From: BMS3ABIN03 sp964418885
Lineage (GTDB): Bacteria > Bacteroidota > Ignavibacteria > Ignavibacteriales > Ignavibacteriaceae
Length of the DNA stretch: 64,000 nucleotides
Direction: 5' to 3'
Assembly (NCBI GenBank): GCA_964418885.1
Contig: CAYQNW010000007.1
Span: 1 to 64,000, forward strand
Part shown: positions 43,054 to 52,012 of the stretch, piece after piece
Numbering within the stretch: the first letter of the stretch is position 1
Layout of the letters: every line of letters starts with the position of its first letter
Notes under the pieces: model-generated
What the model saw: only the letters and a program-made list of their open reading frames with translations
The model's database searches: none
What the model was told of the DNA's origin: nothing
Program-made: the position numbers and the translations under genes

Positions 43054-44490
43054 TTGGCAAGCACACTCGATTATATTATTATTTTTTCTTTTCTTGTTGG
43101 CATTGCAATATTCGGATCACTCTCCGGTGGTAAACAAAAATCTGTAAATGATTATTTCCTTGGTTCGAAACAGGTATCATGGTGGGCTGTTTGTTTTGCC
43201 ATAGTTGCCGCGGAAACCAGCACCCTTACTTTTATATCAATTCCGGGATTAGCTTTTCTTACGAACCTTAATTTTTTGCAGGTAACTTTTGGATATTTAG
43301 CGGGACGCGTTATCGTTGCCATTATATTTTTGCCAGCCTACTATAAAGGTGATCTTAAAACCGCATACAGTTTCCTGGAAGATCGTTTCGGCAAAAAGAC
43401 AAGAACTGCTGCATCTGTTGTTTTTATATTTACGCGTATCGCAGCGGACGGTGTCAGGTTATTTGCTACTGCAATTCCTCTCTATCTGATTCTTAAGATA
43501 AATCCGGTTATTGCCATTATTGTTATAGCTTTTGTCGCTTTACTTTATACTTACACCGGTGGATTGAGGGGCGTTATAAAAGTGGATGTTGTTCTGATGT
43601 TTTTATACATAGGCAGTGCAATACTTGCAGGAATTTATTTAATTAATCTTTTACCGGAAGGCTGGATAACAGTCCTGAATTCAGCAAGAATAGGAAACAA
43701 ATTTTCGGTAATCGATTTTGGTTTTAGTAACGGCATCAGCGGGTTTTTTTCCAAACCATATACTTTTATAGGTGGAATAATCGGCGGTACATTTCTTTCA
43801 ATGGCTTCCCATGGAACAGATCAATTAATTGTGCAAAGACTATTTGCCACAAAAAATCTGAGAAGTGCTCAAAAAGCAATTATCGGAAGCGGAATAATTG
43901 TAATTATCCAGTTCGCAATTTTCTTGGTGCTCGGTGTAATGCTTTACTCATATTACGGCTCATTAAATATAAGATCGGATGAGATATTTCCGAAGTTTAT
44001 CATAGAAGTTTTACCTTCCGGAATCACTGGAATTATTATCGCTGGATTATTTGCAGCAGCGATGTCCACACTTGCGGGATCGATGAGTGCAATCTCATCA
44101 TCGGTTATGATCGATATTTATTTGCCGTTTATAAAAAAAGATATCGGGGAGAAAAGCAAACTAAAAACCTCAAGAGGACTAACCATTTTACTTGCAATGT
44201 TTCTCGTTCTTTCTGCTTTAATATTTATGAATACCTCACAGGCAGTTGTGGAAATTGCATTAAGCATTGCTTCATTTACATACGGCGGTTTACTCGGAAC
44301 GTTTTTACTTGGATTGTTTTTTAAGAATGTTCAGCAGACTGCGGCGCTAATTGGATTTTCTGCCGGAATAACCGGAATGGTAATCGTAATCTTTTTTACT
44401 AGTGTTGGCTGGACCTGGTACACTTTAATAGGCGTAGCTGTTACAATGGCCACGGGATTGATTTTTTCTTTAATGCTTTCAGGAAAGTAA
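43054..44490 (+). CDS. Sodium:solute symporter (SSS family)
   Basis: 478 residues, about 13 transmembrane helices. Family features are the N-terminal DYIIIFSFLVGIAIFGSLSG, SVNDYFLGSKQVSWWAVCFA, the Na-site helix AAETSTLTFISIPG, YTYTGGLRGVIKVDVVLMFL and SHGTDQLIVQRLFATKNLRS. It imports a solute with sodium; the substrate cannot be set by reading, but the sequence sits near the sialic acid/sugar branch rather than proline (PutP). The start is a TTG at 43054 with no strong ribosome-binding site; no in-frame ATG is close by. It is a single gene behind its own terminator-bounded promoter. Confidence 0.92.
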   Translation: MASTLDYIIIFSFLVGIAIFGSLSGGKQKSVNDYFLGSKQVSWWAVCFAIVAAETSTLTFISIPGLAFLTNLNFLQVTFGYLAGRVIVAIIFLPAYYKGDLKTAYSFLEDRFGKKTRTAASVVFIFTRIAADGVRLFATAIPLYLILKINPVIAIIVIAFVALLYTYTGGLRGVIKVDVVLMFLYIGSAILAGIYLINLLPEGWITVLNSARIGNKFSVIDFGFSNGISGFFSKPYTFIGGIIGGTFLSMASHGTDQLIVQRLFATKNLRSAQKAIIGSGIIVIIQFAIFLVLGVMLYSYYGSLNIRSDEIFPKFIIEVLPSGITGIIIAGLFAAAMSTLAGSMSAISSSVMIDIYLPFIKKDIGEKSKLKTSRGLTILLAMFLVLSALIFMNTSQAVVEIALSIASFTYGGLLGTFLLGLFFKNVQQTAALIGFSAGITGMVIVIFFTSVGWTWYTLIGVAVTMATGLIFSLMLSGK

Positions 44491-44491
44491 A

Positions 44492-45295
44492 TTATTCAGG
44501 GCAGTATTCTTTCAGGTAATGGTATGCCTCAAAGTTTCCTTTATTTAGTGCGATCTTTAAATCTTTACAACTGTTTACGGTATCGCCAACTTCATGTCTT
44601 GCCATCCCTCTTTTAAAATAAGCTGATTCGTGATTGGGATTCAATACAATTGCATTACTAAAATCATCTATGGAGCTTTTAAAATCATTCATATCATATT
44701 TTAACACGCCGCGGAGATAATAAGCTTCAGAACTATTCTTGTTAACCATTAAATAATTATTGAAATCGCTAAGCGCATCTTCTTTTTCATCAATTTGCAT
44801 ATAAGCATAACCCCGCTGAAAAAAAGAATCGGGGTTATTAAGCTGACGAAGAATAGCTTCTGTAAAATCATCTATAGCATCTTTGAATAGACTCAATTTG
44901 TTTTTGACTATTCCCCGATAATAATATGTCTCACCATCTACACTATTAAAGTCAATGGCTTTGTTAAAACAAAGAATTGCATCCCTGTACTTCTGAGTTT
45001 TTAAAAATTTAATACCTGCGGTTAAATATTTATTGCTTGATTCTTCAGGATTCCTCCCTAAGTTAAGATCAGGCTGCATTTCCCATTCGATATCAGATTC
45101 TTCCGTTTCCGCAGGAGGATGTTGAAATTTTTCTTGTTGATTATTTTGTTCACCTGGCTTCTTTTCAACAATATTTTCAAGTGAAATTCTATCTCTGTAA
45201 CCAAGTTTACGCTTCTGTCCCCTGACTTTTACTATCAGGATTGAGAATAAGATCAGGATTACTAATATGACTCCGATGATTATATAAATATTCAT
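44492..45295 (-). CDS. Membrane-anchored TPR protein
   Basis: 267 residues. One N-terminal helix (IIIGVILVILILFSILIV) anchors it to the membrane. A charged linker (~25-90) follows, then four to five tetratricopeptide repeats from about 90: AILCFNKAIDFNSVDGETYY, AIDDFTEAILRQLNNPDSFF, ALSDFNNYLMVNKNSSEAYY, SIDDFSNAIVLNPNHESAYF. TPRs mediate protein-protein contacts. No partner is obvious. It is convergent with the symporter gene, one base apart, with no terminator between them. Confidence 0.88.
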   Translation of the reverse strand: MNIYIIIGVILVILILFSILIVKVRGQKRKLGYRDRISLENIVEKKPGEQNNQQEKFQHPPAETEESDIEWEMQPDLNLGRNPEESSNKYLTAGIKFLKTQKYRDAILCFNKAIDFNSVDGETYYYRGIVKNKLSLFKDAIDDFTEAILRQLNNPDSFFQRGYAYMQIDEKEDALSDFNNYLMVNKNSSEAYYLRGVLKYDMNDFKSSIDDFSNAIVLNPNHESAYFKRGMARHEVGDTVNSCKDLKIALNKGNFEAYHYLKEYCPE

Positions 45296-45737
45296 ATTAA
45301 AATCGTAGAAGTTTTAAAGTACTTCGTTCTTTAAATCGTCATAAATTATTAAGAAAAACCATTCAGTATTATCAATTTACATGTTTTGTGCCAAAAAATT
45401 TACAATAAAAACAATTTATTTGGGAAAATATTTGAGGTTTTTACCTTTTATCTACGGAGAAAAGATTTGCATTCCGAAAAATTACGTTAATTCTGCCAAT
45501 TAGTTAATTTGTTTCGCTTTTCTGTTAAAACTGCTTAAAAGTTAATTTCATAAAAAGATACCAAATCTTTATATAAGGATAAAACAGAAATTTTGTGAAG
45601 ATGTTCATAAATTAGATATTTGAAATCGGTAGCTTTATATTTGATTGTTTTATAAACATTTTGATTTCAAATTAGTTCTCATTTAGCTGGTTGTGAGTTC
45701 TCTGAAAATGGGGAGCTCAAATATAGTATTAAACGAT
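45296..45737. other. AT-rich intergenic region between divergent TPR and HAD genes
   Basis: About 400-440 bases depending on the HAD start. I see no ORF with coding character, no strong hairpin and no repeat shared with the other gaps. It must carry the promoters for both genes. TATATTTG at 45636-45643 resembles the Bacteroidota -7 element (TAnnTTTG), but a TTTG at 45619-45622 is too close to be its usual -33 partner, so I do not call a promoter. Confidence 0.4.
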
Positions 45738-46586
45738 ATGTCGGATAAACAGAAATTAAAAAATGTTAAAATAATTGTCTGCGATCTGGATGGGACTTTA
45801 CTTACTAATGATGGTTCGATTGGAGAAAACACAAAAAAACTTATAAGCGAACTTCATAAGTATGATGTTAGGCTGTCTTTTGCAACGGGCAGGTTACATT
45901 CTGCAGTAAAGGCTGTTGCGGACGAACTTGGGGTTAACAGCCCGATAATATCTCTTGATGGCAGCCTGATAAAAGCTCATCCCGGAGGAAAAGTTATATA
46001 TGAGTCTTTCGTTAAAGAGAAATATGTAAGAAAAGCAGTCGATTATGCTGAAAAGTATTTATTAAATGTTGCGTTATGTCATTCAGATGCAATTTATTAT
46101 ACTGAAAATCATACTGTAATTCCGCAAACGCTAAATAAGCTTGGTGCAAAGTATCAGGAAGTTTCGTCTTATGAAGGTTATCTTGATAAAACTCTTGAAA
46201 TTGTTTATTCCAGTGATATGAAAGATTCTATTCAATATGTTAAGAATCGGTTTATGTTTCCATATGTGGTAGGTTGCAGTACATCTTTTTTCAGATCACA
46301 ACGTCATCACGGAATTTTTTATCTTGAAATAAGAAAAACCGGATCAACGAAAGGAAAAGGACTAAAAAGACTGCTCAAATATTTACACATAAAACCGGAA
46401 AATGCAGTTGTGATAGGAGACTGGTATAACGATATAAGTATGTTTGAAACTGACGCTATTAAAGTTGCCCTGGCTAATTCAGTACCGGAGCTTATAAGAA
46501 ATGCAGATCACGTTACCAAGGGAACGAATAACGAAGAAGGCGCTGCAGAATTTTTCGAACTGCTTTTAAAAGCAAAAAAAGGCTGA
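45738..46586 (+). CDS. HAD-superfamily phosphatase, Cof subfamily (IIB)
   Basis: 282 residues from the ATG at 45738; in-frame ATG 45708 and GTG 45693 are longer options, none with a good ribosome-binding site. HAD motif I IIVCDLDGTLLTND lies close to the N-terminus, motif II in LSFATGRLHSAV, motif III as a lysine in TGSTKGKGLKRLLKYL, motif IV VVIGDWYNDISMFE. A C2B cap sits between motifs II and III. Cof-type enzymes dephosphorylate sugar phosphates or cofactors such as FMN and PLP. The stop is three bases before the next gene's start. Confidence 0.92.
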   Translation: MSDKQKLKNVKIIVCDLDGTLLTNDGSIGENTKKLISELHKYDVRLSFATGRLHSAVKAVADELGVNSPIISLDGSLIKAHPGGKVIYESFVKEKYVRKAVDYAEKYLLNVALCHSDAIYYTENHTVIPQTLNKLGAKYQEVSSYEGYLDKTLEIVYSSDMKDSIQYVKNRFMFPYVVGCSTSFFRSQRHHGIFYLEIRKTGSTKGKGLKRLLKYLHIKPENAVVIGDWYNDISMFETDAIKVALANSVPELIRNADHVTKGTNNEEGAAEFFELLLKAKKG

Positions 46587-46589
46587 TCA

Positions 46590-48797
46590 ATGGCTTCAGA
46601 ACCAAATAAAACTTCTGTGAAAACCACAATATTCAGAATTGTTATTGCACTTACCACGGTTGCACTAATTGCCTTAATGTTTCCCAAAGGTGAGTCGATT
46701 GAATCTGAAGTAACGGAAGGATCAATATGGCTTAAAGATGATTTAATTGCACCGTTCAGCTTTCCAATAATAAAAAGTCCGGACGTTTACAGAAGACAAA
46801 TAGCTGCCGCTGAAAGAACAGTTTATCCTGTTTTTATTGAGAAAAATGAAATAGAAAACACTTCTATTGATTCACTGCAAACATACAACACATATCTTGT
46901 TGATCATTTAGATCAAAATATTTCCGGTGATTCTGTTGAAACAATCAATCCAACATTTTTAAGTACAACTGTTTTTAAGAAATTCCAATCTTTAAGAACA
47001 AGGGAAAGGAATTTAATTGATGTAAAAGGACCGAAGTTAAAAGAACTTTTTGCGGCAGCACGATTCGTATTAACAAGGATTTATAAAGTCGGAATTTTAA
47101 ATATAGATTCCGGGAAAGAATCAAAAGACAGTATTGCGGTAAGAGTTGGCAATGTGGACAGAATAAAGGCTATATCGGATTTTATGTTTATAAATAAAGC
47201 AAGAGATGAGGTTGCAAAGGAGGTTAGGCGATTACAATATCCGAATGATGTTGGTAATGCATTAACAGAATATACAGCTCATTTTGTATTTCCCAACCTG
47301 GTTTATAGTTCTAATCTCACGGATGAAGAAAAAGAGCAGGCAAGAGACAATGTTTCAAAATATTCAGGCATTGTTAATGAAAACGAGCGTATAGTTGCAA
47401 AACACGACCGGATAACAAAAGAAATCAAATTAAAAATTGATTCTTTTAAAGAAGCAAAAGGAGATACTATTGGCGACGAAGGTCTTCTGCTTCAATATAT
47501 CGGGAAGTTCATACATATCGGACTGCTGCTGCTCTTACTTTCCATTTATTTATATCTTTTTAGAAAAAAGATTTTTTATGACAATAATAAACTTATTCTG
47601 ATTGCCATAATTTTTACCCTTATTACTTTTGTAACATTTTTGATCAACCAGATTAAAGTTGAAGCACCGGTTCAATTCCTGATTTTTATTCCTGCTGCAT
47701 CGATGCTGTTTACGATAATTTTTGATTCCAGGGTCGGCTTTTACACCACAATTATTTTAGCGCTGATTACCGGTGCATTACGCGGGAATGACTATTCCTT
47801 TACAACAATAAATCTCATTGCAGGAGGTTTGTCGGTTTATACAGTACGGGATATAAAAAATCGCTCACAAATTTTCCGTTCATTTCTTGTTATTCTTTCT
47901 GGTTATTTTATTTCTATAATTGCATTCGGGCTGGAAAGATTTGCACCAATCGAAACAATGTTAGTTGAGCTGGCTTTTGCTGCTTCAAATGCATTGATAA
48001 GTCCGGTTCTCACCTATGGCTTACTAATCTTCTTTGAAAAGTTATTTAAAATAACTACTGATTTAACTTTACTGGAATTATCGAACTTTGACAGACCACT
48101 TCTTAAGGATTTAGCCAGGAAAGCGCCTGGTACTTTCAACCATTCGATGACAATGGGAACGATGGCGGAAGCCGCAGCAGAAACAATATCAGCTAATCCA
48201 CTACTTGCAAGAGTTGGAGCCTACTATCACGATATCGGTAAAACTATAACTCCGCAAAATTATGTTGAAAATCAGTTGAATAATCAAAACGTACACGAAA
48301 ATTTAACACCCGAAGAAAGTGCAAGCTTAATAGCAAGTCATGTACGTGAAGGAATTCAGCTTGCGCAGGATAATGATCTGCCCCAGGAGATAATTGATTT
48401 TATACCGATGCATCATGGAACCACTGCTATGACGTATTTCTATGAGAGAGCAAAAAAACTTTATGGGGAAAATAAGGTAGATATTAATCAATACAGGTAT
48501 CCCGGTCCGAAGCCGCAAACGAAAGAGACCGCAATTGTTATGCTTGCAGATGGTTGTGAATCTGCCGTTAGGTCTATAGAAGATGTAGACAGTAAAAAAG
48601 TTGAAAATGTAATTGACGGAATTTTTAATGCAAGAATTTCAGACGGGCAACTGAATGGTACACCTATAACATTCAATGATATAGCAAAACTAAAAGAATC
48701 TTTTCTCGGTATACTTCTTGGTCAGCGCCATAAACGTATAAGATATCCTAAACAGGAGGAGATAGAAAAAGGGGAGAATAAAGCAGAAGACAAATAA
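46590..48797 (+). CDS. 7TM-HD phosphodiesterase of the PgpH/YqfF family (likely c-di-AMP hydrolase)
   Basis: 735 residues. One N-terminal helix is followed by an extracellular 7TMR-HDED domain (~40-300), seven membrane helices (~300-480), and a C-terminal HD domain with FNHSMTMGTMAEAAAETISA and the HD pair in GAYYHDIGKTITPQNYVENQ near 545, HHGTTAMTYFYERAKK, and a final D in VMLADGCESAVRSIED. In Listeria and other bacteria PgpH degrades cyclic di-AMP. It starts three bases after the HAD gene and shares a base with the Xer gene, an operon. The intact HD residues suggest an active enzyme. Confidence 0.92.
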   Translation: MASEPNKTSVKTTIFRIVIALTTVALIALMFPKGESIESEVTEGSIWLKDDLIAPFSFPIIKSPDVYRRQIAAAERTVYPVFIEKNEIENTSIDSLQTYNTYLVDHLDQNISGDSVETINPTFLSTTVFKKFQSLRTRERNLIDVKGPKLKELFAAARFVLTRIYKVGILNIDSGKESKDSIAVRVGNVDRIKAISDFMFINKARDEVAKEVRRLQYPNDVGNALTEYTAHFVFPNLVYSSNLTDEEKEQARDNVSKYSGIVNENERIVAKHDRITKEIKLKIDSFKEAKGDTIGDEGLLLQYIGKFIHIGLLLLLLSIYLYLFRKKIFYDNNKLILIAIIFTLITFVTFLINQIKVEAPVQFLIFIPAASMLFTIIFDSRVGFYTTIILALITGALRGNDYSFTTINLIAGGLSVYTVRDIKNRSQIFRSFLVILSGYFISIIAFGLERFAPIETMLVELAFAASNALISPVLTYGLLIFFEKLFKITTDLTLLELSNFDRPLLKDLARKAPGTFNHSMTMGTMAEAAAETISANPLLARVGAYYHDIGKTITPQNYVENQLNNQNVHENLTPEESASLIASHVREGIQLAQDNDLPQEIIDFIPMHHGTTAMTYFYERAKKLYGENKVDINQYRYPGPKPQTKETAIVMLADGCESAVRSIEDVDSKKVENVIDGIFNARISDGQLNGTPITFNDIAKLKESFLGILLGQRHKRIRYPKQEEIEKGENKAEDK

Positions 48798-49687
48798 TGG
48801 AGACATTTCTGAAAGAGTATCTTTCTGTTCTTAAGCTTGAACGCAATCTCTCCGAAAATACAATTGCTTCATATAGAAACGATTTAACATCTTTCCTGCA
48901 TTTTCTTGAAGAGAAAAATATCGATGATCTTTCCGAGATTTCGTTTAGCCATTTAACCGATTTTTTTAAAGCGCTTGCAGGATACGGTTTGTCAAGCACT
49001 AGCACGGCGAGATATTTTTCATCAATTAAAAATTTTTTCATTTATCTTCTTACAAATAATTATATAAATGAAAATCCGATCGAGAGATTAAGTCCGCCAA
49101 AGCTTTCTAAAAGTCTGCCAATAGTTCTAACTGTTGAAGAAATAGATTCAATTCTTTCAAAACCTTCTGTGGAGAATAAGCTTGGTTTAAGAGATAAAGC
49201 AATGCTTGAACTGTTATATGCCTGCGGTACACGTGTTACTGAGCTAATAAATCTGAAGGTATCGGATTTGTTTTTTAACGATGAGGTGATCAGAGTTTTT
49301 GGTAAAGGATCAAAGGAAAGAGTTGTGCCGGTTGGCAGTTCTGCAATTCATTGGGTGAATGAATATTTATTAAAAAGCAGACCATTCCTTGAAAAGAAAT
49401 CGAAAAGTGGTAATGTTTTATTCCTGAACAACCGGTCTACCAAATTATCACGAATGGGTGTATGGAAAATAATCGATAAGTATACAAAGGAAGCCGGAAT
49501 AGAAAAGAAAGTTCATCCGCATACGTTTCGTCATTCGTTTGCAACACATTTGCTGGAAGGCGGAGCTGATCTTAGAGCTGTTCAGGAAATGCTTGGTCAT
49601 GCCGATATTTCAACAACACAGATTTATACTCATATCGACAGAGATTATATTAAACAGGTTCACAAAGAATTTCATCCGAGAGGTTAG
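48797..49687 (+). CDS. Tyrosine recombinase of the XerC/XerD family
   Basis: 296 residues, normal Xer length. An N-terminal SAM-like core-binding domain (LSVLKLERNLSENTIASYRN) is followed by the catalytic domain with Arg in CGTRVTELINLKV near 147, Lys in VFGKGSKERVVPVG, HxxR in HPHTFRHSFATHLLEGGADL, His in LGHADISTTQIY and the nucleophile Tyr near 276. It resolves chromosome dimers at dif together with FtsK (encoded at 3783-6209). The sequence alone does not tell XerC from XerD. Members of integrative elements look similar, but no element borders are seen. Confidence 0.93.
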   Translation: METFLKEYLSVLKLERNLSENTIASYRNDLTSFLHFLEEKNIDDLSEISFSHLTDFFKALAGYGLSSTSTARYFSSIKNFFIYLLTNNYINENPIERLSPPKLSKSLPIVLTVEEIDSILSKPSVENKLGLRDKAMLELLYACGTRVTELINLKVSDLFFNDEVIRVFGKGSKERVVPVGSSAIHWVNEYLLKSRPFLEKKSKSGNVLFLNNRSTKLSRMGVWKIIDKYTKEAGIEKKVHPHTFRHSFATHLLEGGADLRAVQEMLGHADISTTQIYTHIDRDYIKQVHKEFHPRG

Positions 49688-49689
49688 GT

Positions 49690-50343
49690 TTGGGAGATAT
49701 TCAAATAAGTGAAAAACTGTTAAATTTTATTGCATTTCTGCCATTATTTTATTTATCCATTGCAGTACATGAATATTCTCACGCTTTGCTCGCTAATAAA
49801 TATGGTGATGATACTGCAAAAAAACTTGGGCGATTAACATTGAATCCTCTTAAGCATATTGATCTTATCGGATCGGTAATAATGCCGATAGCCGCATTTG
49901 CATCCGGATTTGCATTGATCGGATGGGCAAAGCCTGTTCCTGTTGACAGAAGAAATTTTAAAGAACCTTTGAAAGCCGATGCAATTGTTTCTTTTGCAGG
50001 ACCATTCTCGAATTTCATTCTTGCAATCTTATTCTTCATATTTTTTATATTCTCCCATCAATGGTTCGGATCGCAGCATACTTTCGTAATAAACCTGATG
50101 TGGTATGGTGTTTTCCTGAATATTTTCTTATTCGTTTTTAACCTGCTGCCGATTCCGCCTCTCGATGGTTCACATATTGTGTTTGATCTGTTCCCGAATA
50201 AATTTACTGCAAAATATTTAAGCCTGGGATTTTACGGATCTTTTATTCTCCTGGCTTTTATTTATAGTCCGTTGTGGGGATTCTTTATCAGAATTATTAA
50301 TTTCATATTACGATTGTTTTTAAAAACGGGAGGTTATGAATAA
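49690..50343 (+). CDS. Site-2 protease family membrane metalloprotease (M50)
   Basis: 217 residues, about six membrane helices. Zinc ligands are in AVHEYSHALLANKYGD (HExxH near 27) and NLLPIPPLDGSHIVFDLFPN (the third ligand Asp). TLNPLKHIDLIGSVIMPIAA is the typical N-P-x-K-H-x-D-x-x-G of the FtsH-independent small S2P branch. It cuts substrates inside the membrane; targets unknown. The start is TTG at 49690, three bases after the Xer stop. It overlaps the following lipoprotein gene by eight bases, so the two are coupled. Confidence 0.93.
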   Translation: MGDIQISEKLLNFIAFLPLFYLSIAVHEYSHALLANKYGDDTAKKLGRLTLNPLKHIDLIGSVIMPIAAFASGFALIGWAKPVPVDRRNFKEPLKADAIVSFAGPFSNFILAILFFIFFIFSHQWFGSQHTFVINLMWYGVFLNIFLFVFNLLPIPPLDGSHIVFDLFPNKFTAKYLSLGFYGSFILLAFIYSPLWGFFIRIINFILRLFLKTGGYE

Positions 50344-51337
50344 TCGTCTTGTTATAACTTTTATTCTTTTCATCTGTATCTTCTTTTCTATTATCTCCTG
50401 TACAGAAGAAGCTGCAGAAAGTAAAAGGGAAATATTTGAACCGGTAAGAGATACTTCCATTATCGGAGATCCGGATCATTTCTTTTTTGTCGGCAATGGT
50501 GGCACTTATACTGGCATTTACAAATATGATTTTGTAAATGATAGTTATGGCATTTTTTGGTCGGCAAGAAATGAGATAGTAGTTAAATTATTATACAGCG
50601 ATGATCTGCAATATATTTATTTTCTTACAGCAAGAAGTTTCGGTATAAGGAACGGAATATCATATATCAATAACGTTAAGATCTATAGACTTATTACGGA
50701 CAAATCATTAGTAGAATTTGTTGCTGATATTGGCAATGCAATACAGATTTACACATACTGGGAAGGTATTGATTTCAGGATTCAATTCACCTCTTTTGAT
50801 CTTAGGGTCGCAACTTATATAAACAGAACAAACCAGATCTACAGTCCGTTTGGTAAGCTAATTCAGCAAACGGTTGATATTTTCGATTTTATAAAAAATG
50901 GTTATCCCGGTTTTGAGATACCCGGCAGCTCATCCAAATCACCATCGGGTCGATCCGGGTTTATACAAAAAGAAGACTCGCTGTTCTTTGAAATTATCCC
51001 AAGTAAGAAACGATACTTTGTCGATACAATTAGGTCATCAATAAATAAAATAGTTTGGAATGGGGATGAACACAATGCATTTATCACAACTTCGTCTGAG
51101 AATGCAAATGACAATGAAACAGGTTCAATTTTAATAGCTTACAACACTATTGATAACAAACCGGAACGTGAATGGACAAGTGAAGCGAAAATAAATTTTT
51201 TCCACACAAGTACATATTTGATTTTTGATCTTCTGAACGAAGGAAAATCCTCAGTTAATATTTATGACTATAAGAAAGCTATTGATCTCAAAAAGATAAC
51301 CCTTAGAAATGGTTGCGGTGTAACGGGCATTCCCTAA
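50336..51337 (+). CDS. Lipoprotein of unknown function
   Basis: 333 residues with a lipoprotein signal (VITFILFICIFFSIISC, Cys 22) and GGGAGGTT ahead of the ATG. The mature part has WD/propeller-like repeats of the form DHFFFVGNGGTYTGIYKYDF and LQYIYFLTARSFG, and a late NKIVWNGDEHNAFITTSSEN, consistent with a beta-propeller, but I do not recognise a family. Coupled to the M50 protease before it. Confidence 0.65.
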   Translation: MNNRLVITFILFICIFFSIISCTEEAAESKREIFEPVRDTSIIGDPDHFFFVGNGGTYTGIYKYDFVNDSYGIFWSARNEIVVKLLYSDDLQYIYFLTARSFGIRNGISYINNVKIYRLITDKSLVEFVADIGNAIQIYTYWEGIDFRIQFTSFDLRVATYINRTNQIYSPFGKLIQQTVDIFDFIKNGYPGFEIPGSSSKSPSGRSGFIQKEDSLFFEIIPSKKRYFVDTIRSSINKIVWNGDEHNAFITTSSENANDNETGSILIAYNTIDNKPEREWTSEAKINFFHTSTYLIFDLLNEGKSSVNIYDYKKAIDLKKITLRNGCGVTGIP

Positions 51338-51404
51338 GGTCTTCTCCGGAAAATCCCAACAACTTTTTTCTAATTAGAGGCTATTAGTTTTTGATCAGAT
51401 TTAA

Positions 51405-51860
51405 TTAGAAGAAGAATCTTATACCAATGCCACCAGCCATATCAAATTTTGTTGCAGGAATAACATCTATTATAGGTGCAAGTTCGACGAAAAGATCTAT
51501 CCTTGAATCGGATGGCACCCATAAAATTCCGCCAACAACCCTTATACCCAGCCGGCTGTCGTTTTCTCTCACTTTTAGGCGGGCGCCCGGTCCATAATAA
51601 ACAACAAACTTTTCTGTTGATTTAATTAGAGCATAATTATGAAACACATAATCCCCATGAAGGTAAAAAACGCTTTTTGTAGAAGTAAATGAATAACCCA
51701 ATCCAAAATCGAGTGCAGTAGATGATGAAGTCCAGTATTTTGCACTAAAACCTGTCGGCTCGCCAAGTATGACACCAAGTCCGAAACCTTTCTCCTGTGC
51801 AACCGCGGTTGATAAAAACGAGAAAGAAAGGAACAATAAAACAAACGATAGCTTTTTCAT
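51405..51860 (-). CDS. Small outer-membrane barrel protein, unknown
   Basis: 151 residues with a signal peptide (MKKLSFVLLFLSFSFLSTAVAQ). The body is strand-rich with Gly/aromatic alternation (GLGVILGEPTGFSAKYWTSS, ALDFGLGYSFTSTKSVFYLH) and ends in AGGIGIRFFF, a typical barrel C-terminus. The GEPTGFSAKYW start block is common in small Bacteroidota outer-membrane proteins of unknown role (DUF3996-like). Convergent with the upstream lipoprotein; it has its own promoter in the 51861-52012 gap shared with the glmU-like gene. Confidence 0.65.
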   Translation of the reverse strand: MKKLSFVLLFLSFSFLSTAVAQEKGFGLGVILGEPTGFSAKYWTSSSTALDFGLGYSFTSTKSVFYLHGDYVFHNYALIKSTEKFVVYYGPGARLKVRENDSRLGIRVVGGILWVPSDSRIDLFVELAPIIDVIPATKFDMAGGIGIRFFF

Positions 51861-52012
51861 AAAGAATCTTTCCTGTTTTAAGTATAAAAATGATTACAAA
51901 GATAAAAGAATCGGCAATCCGGTAAAAGGCATAATTTGTTTATAGTTAAGCCTTTGGTTAATTTTTATTTACTTTTTTTCTCAAAATCATAATACAAATC
52001 CTCTAAACACAG

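Noticed and set aside
48797..49687. Integrase of a mobile element
   Set aside because: Length and context (between a PgpH-like gene and an M50 protease, with tight spacing) fit a housekeeping Xer recombinase; no attachment repeats or phage genes are nearby.
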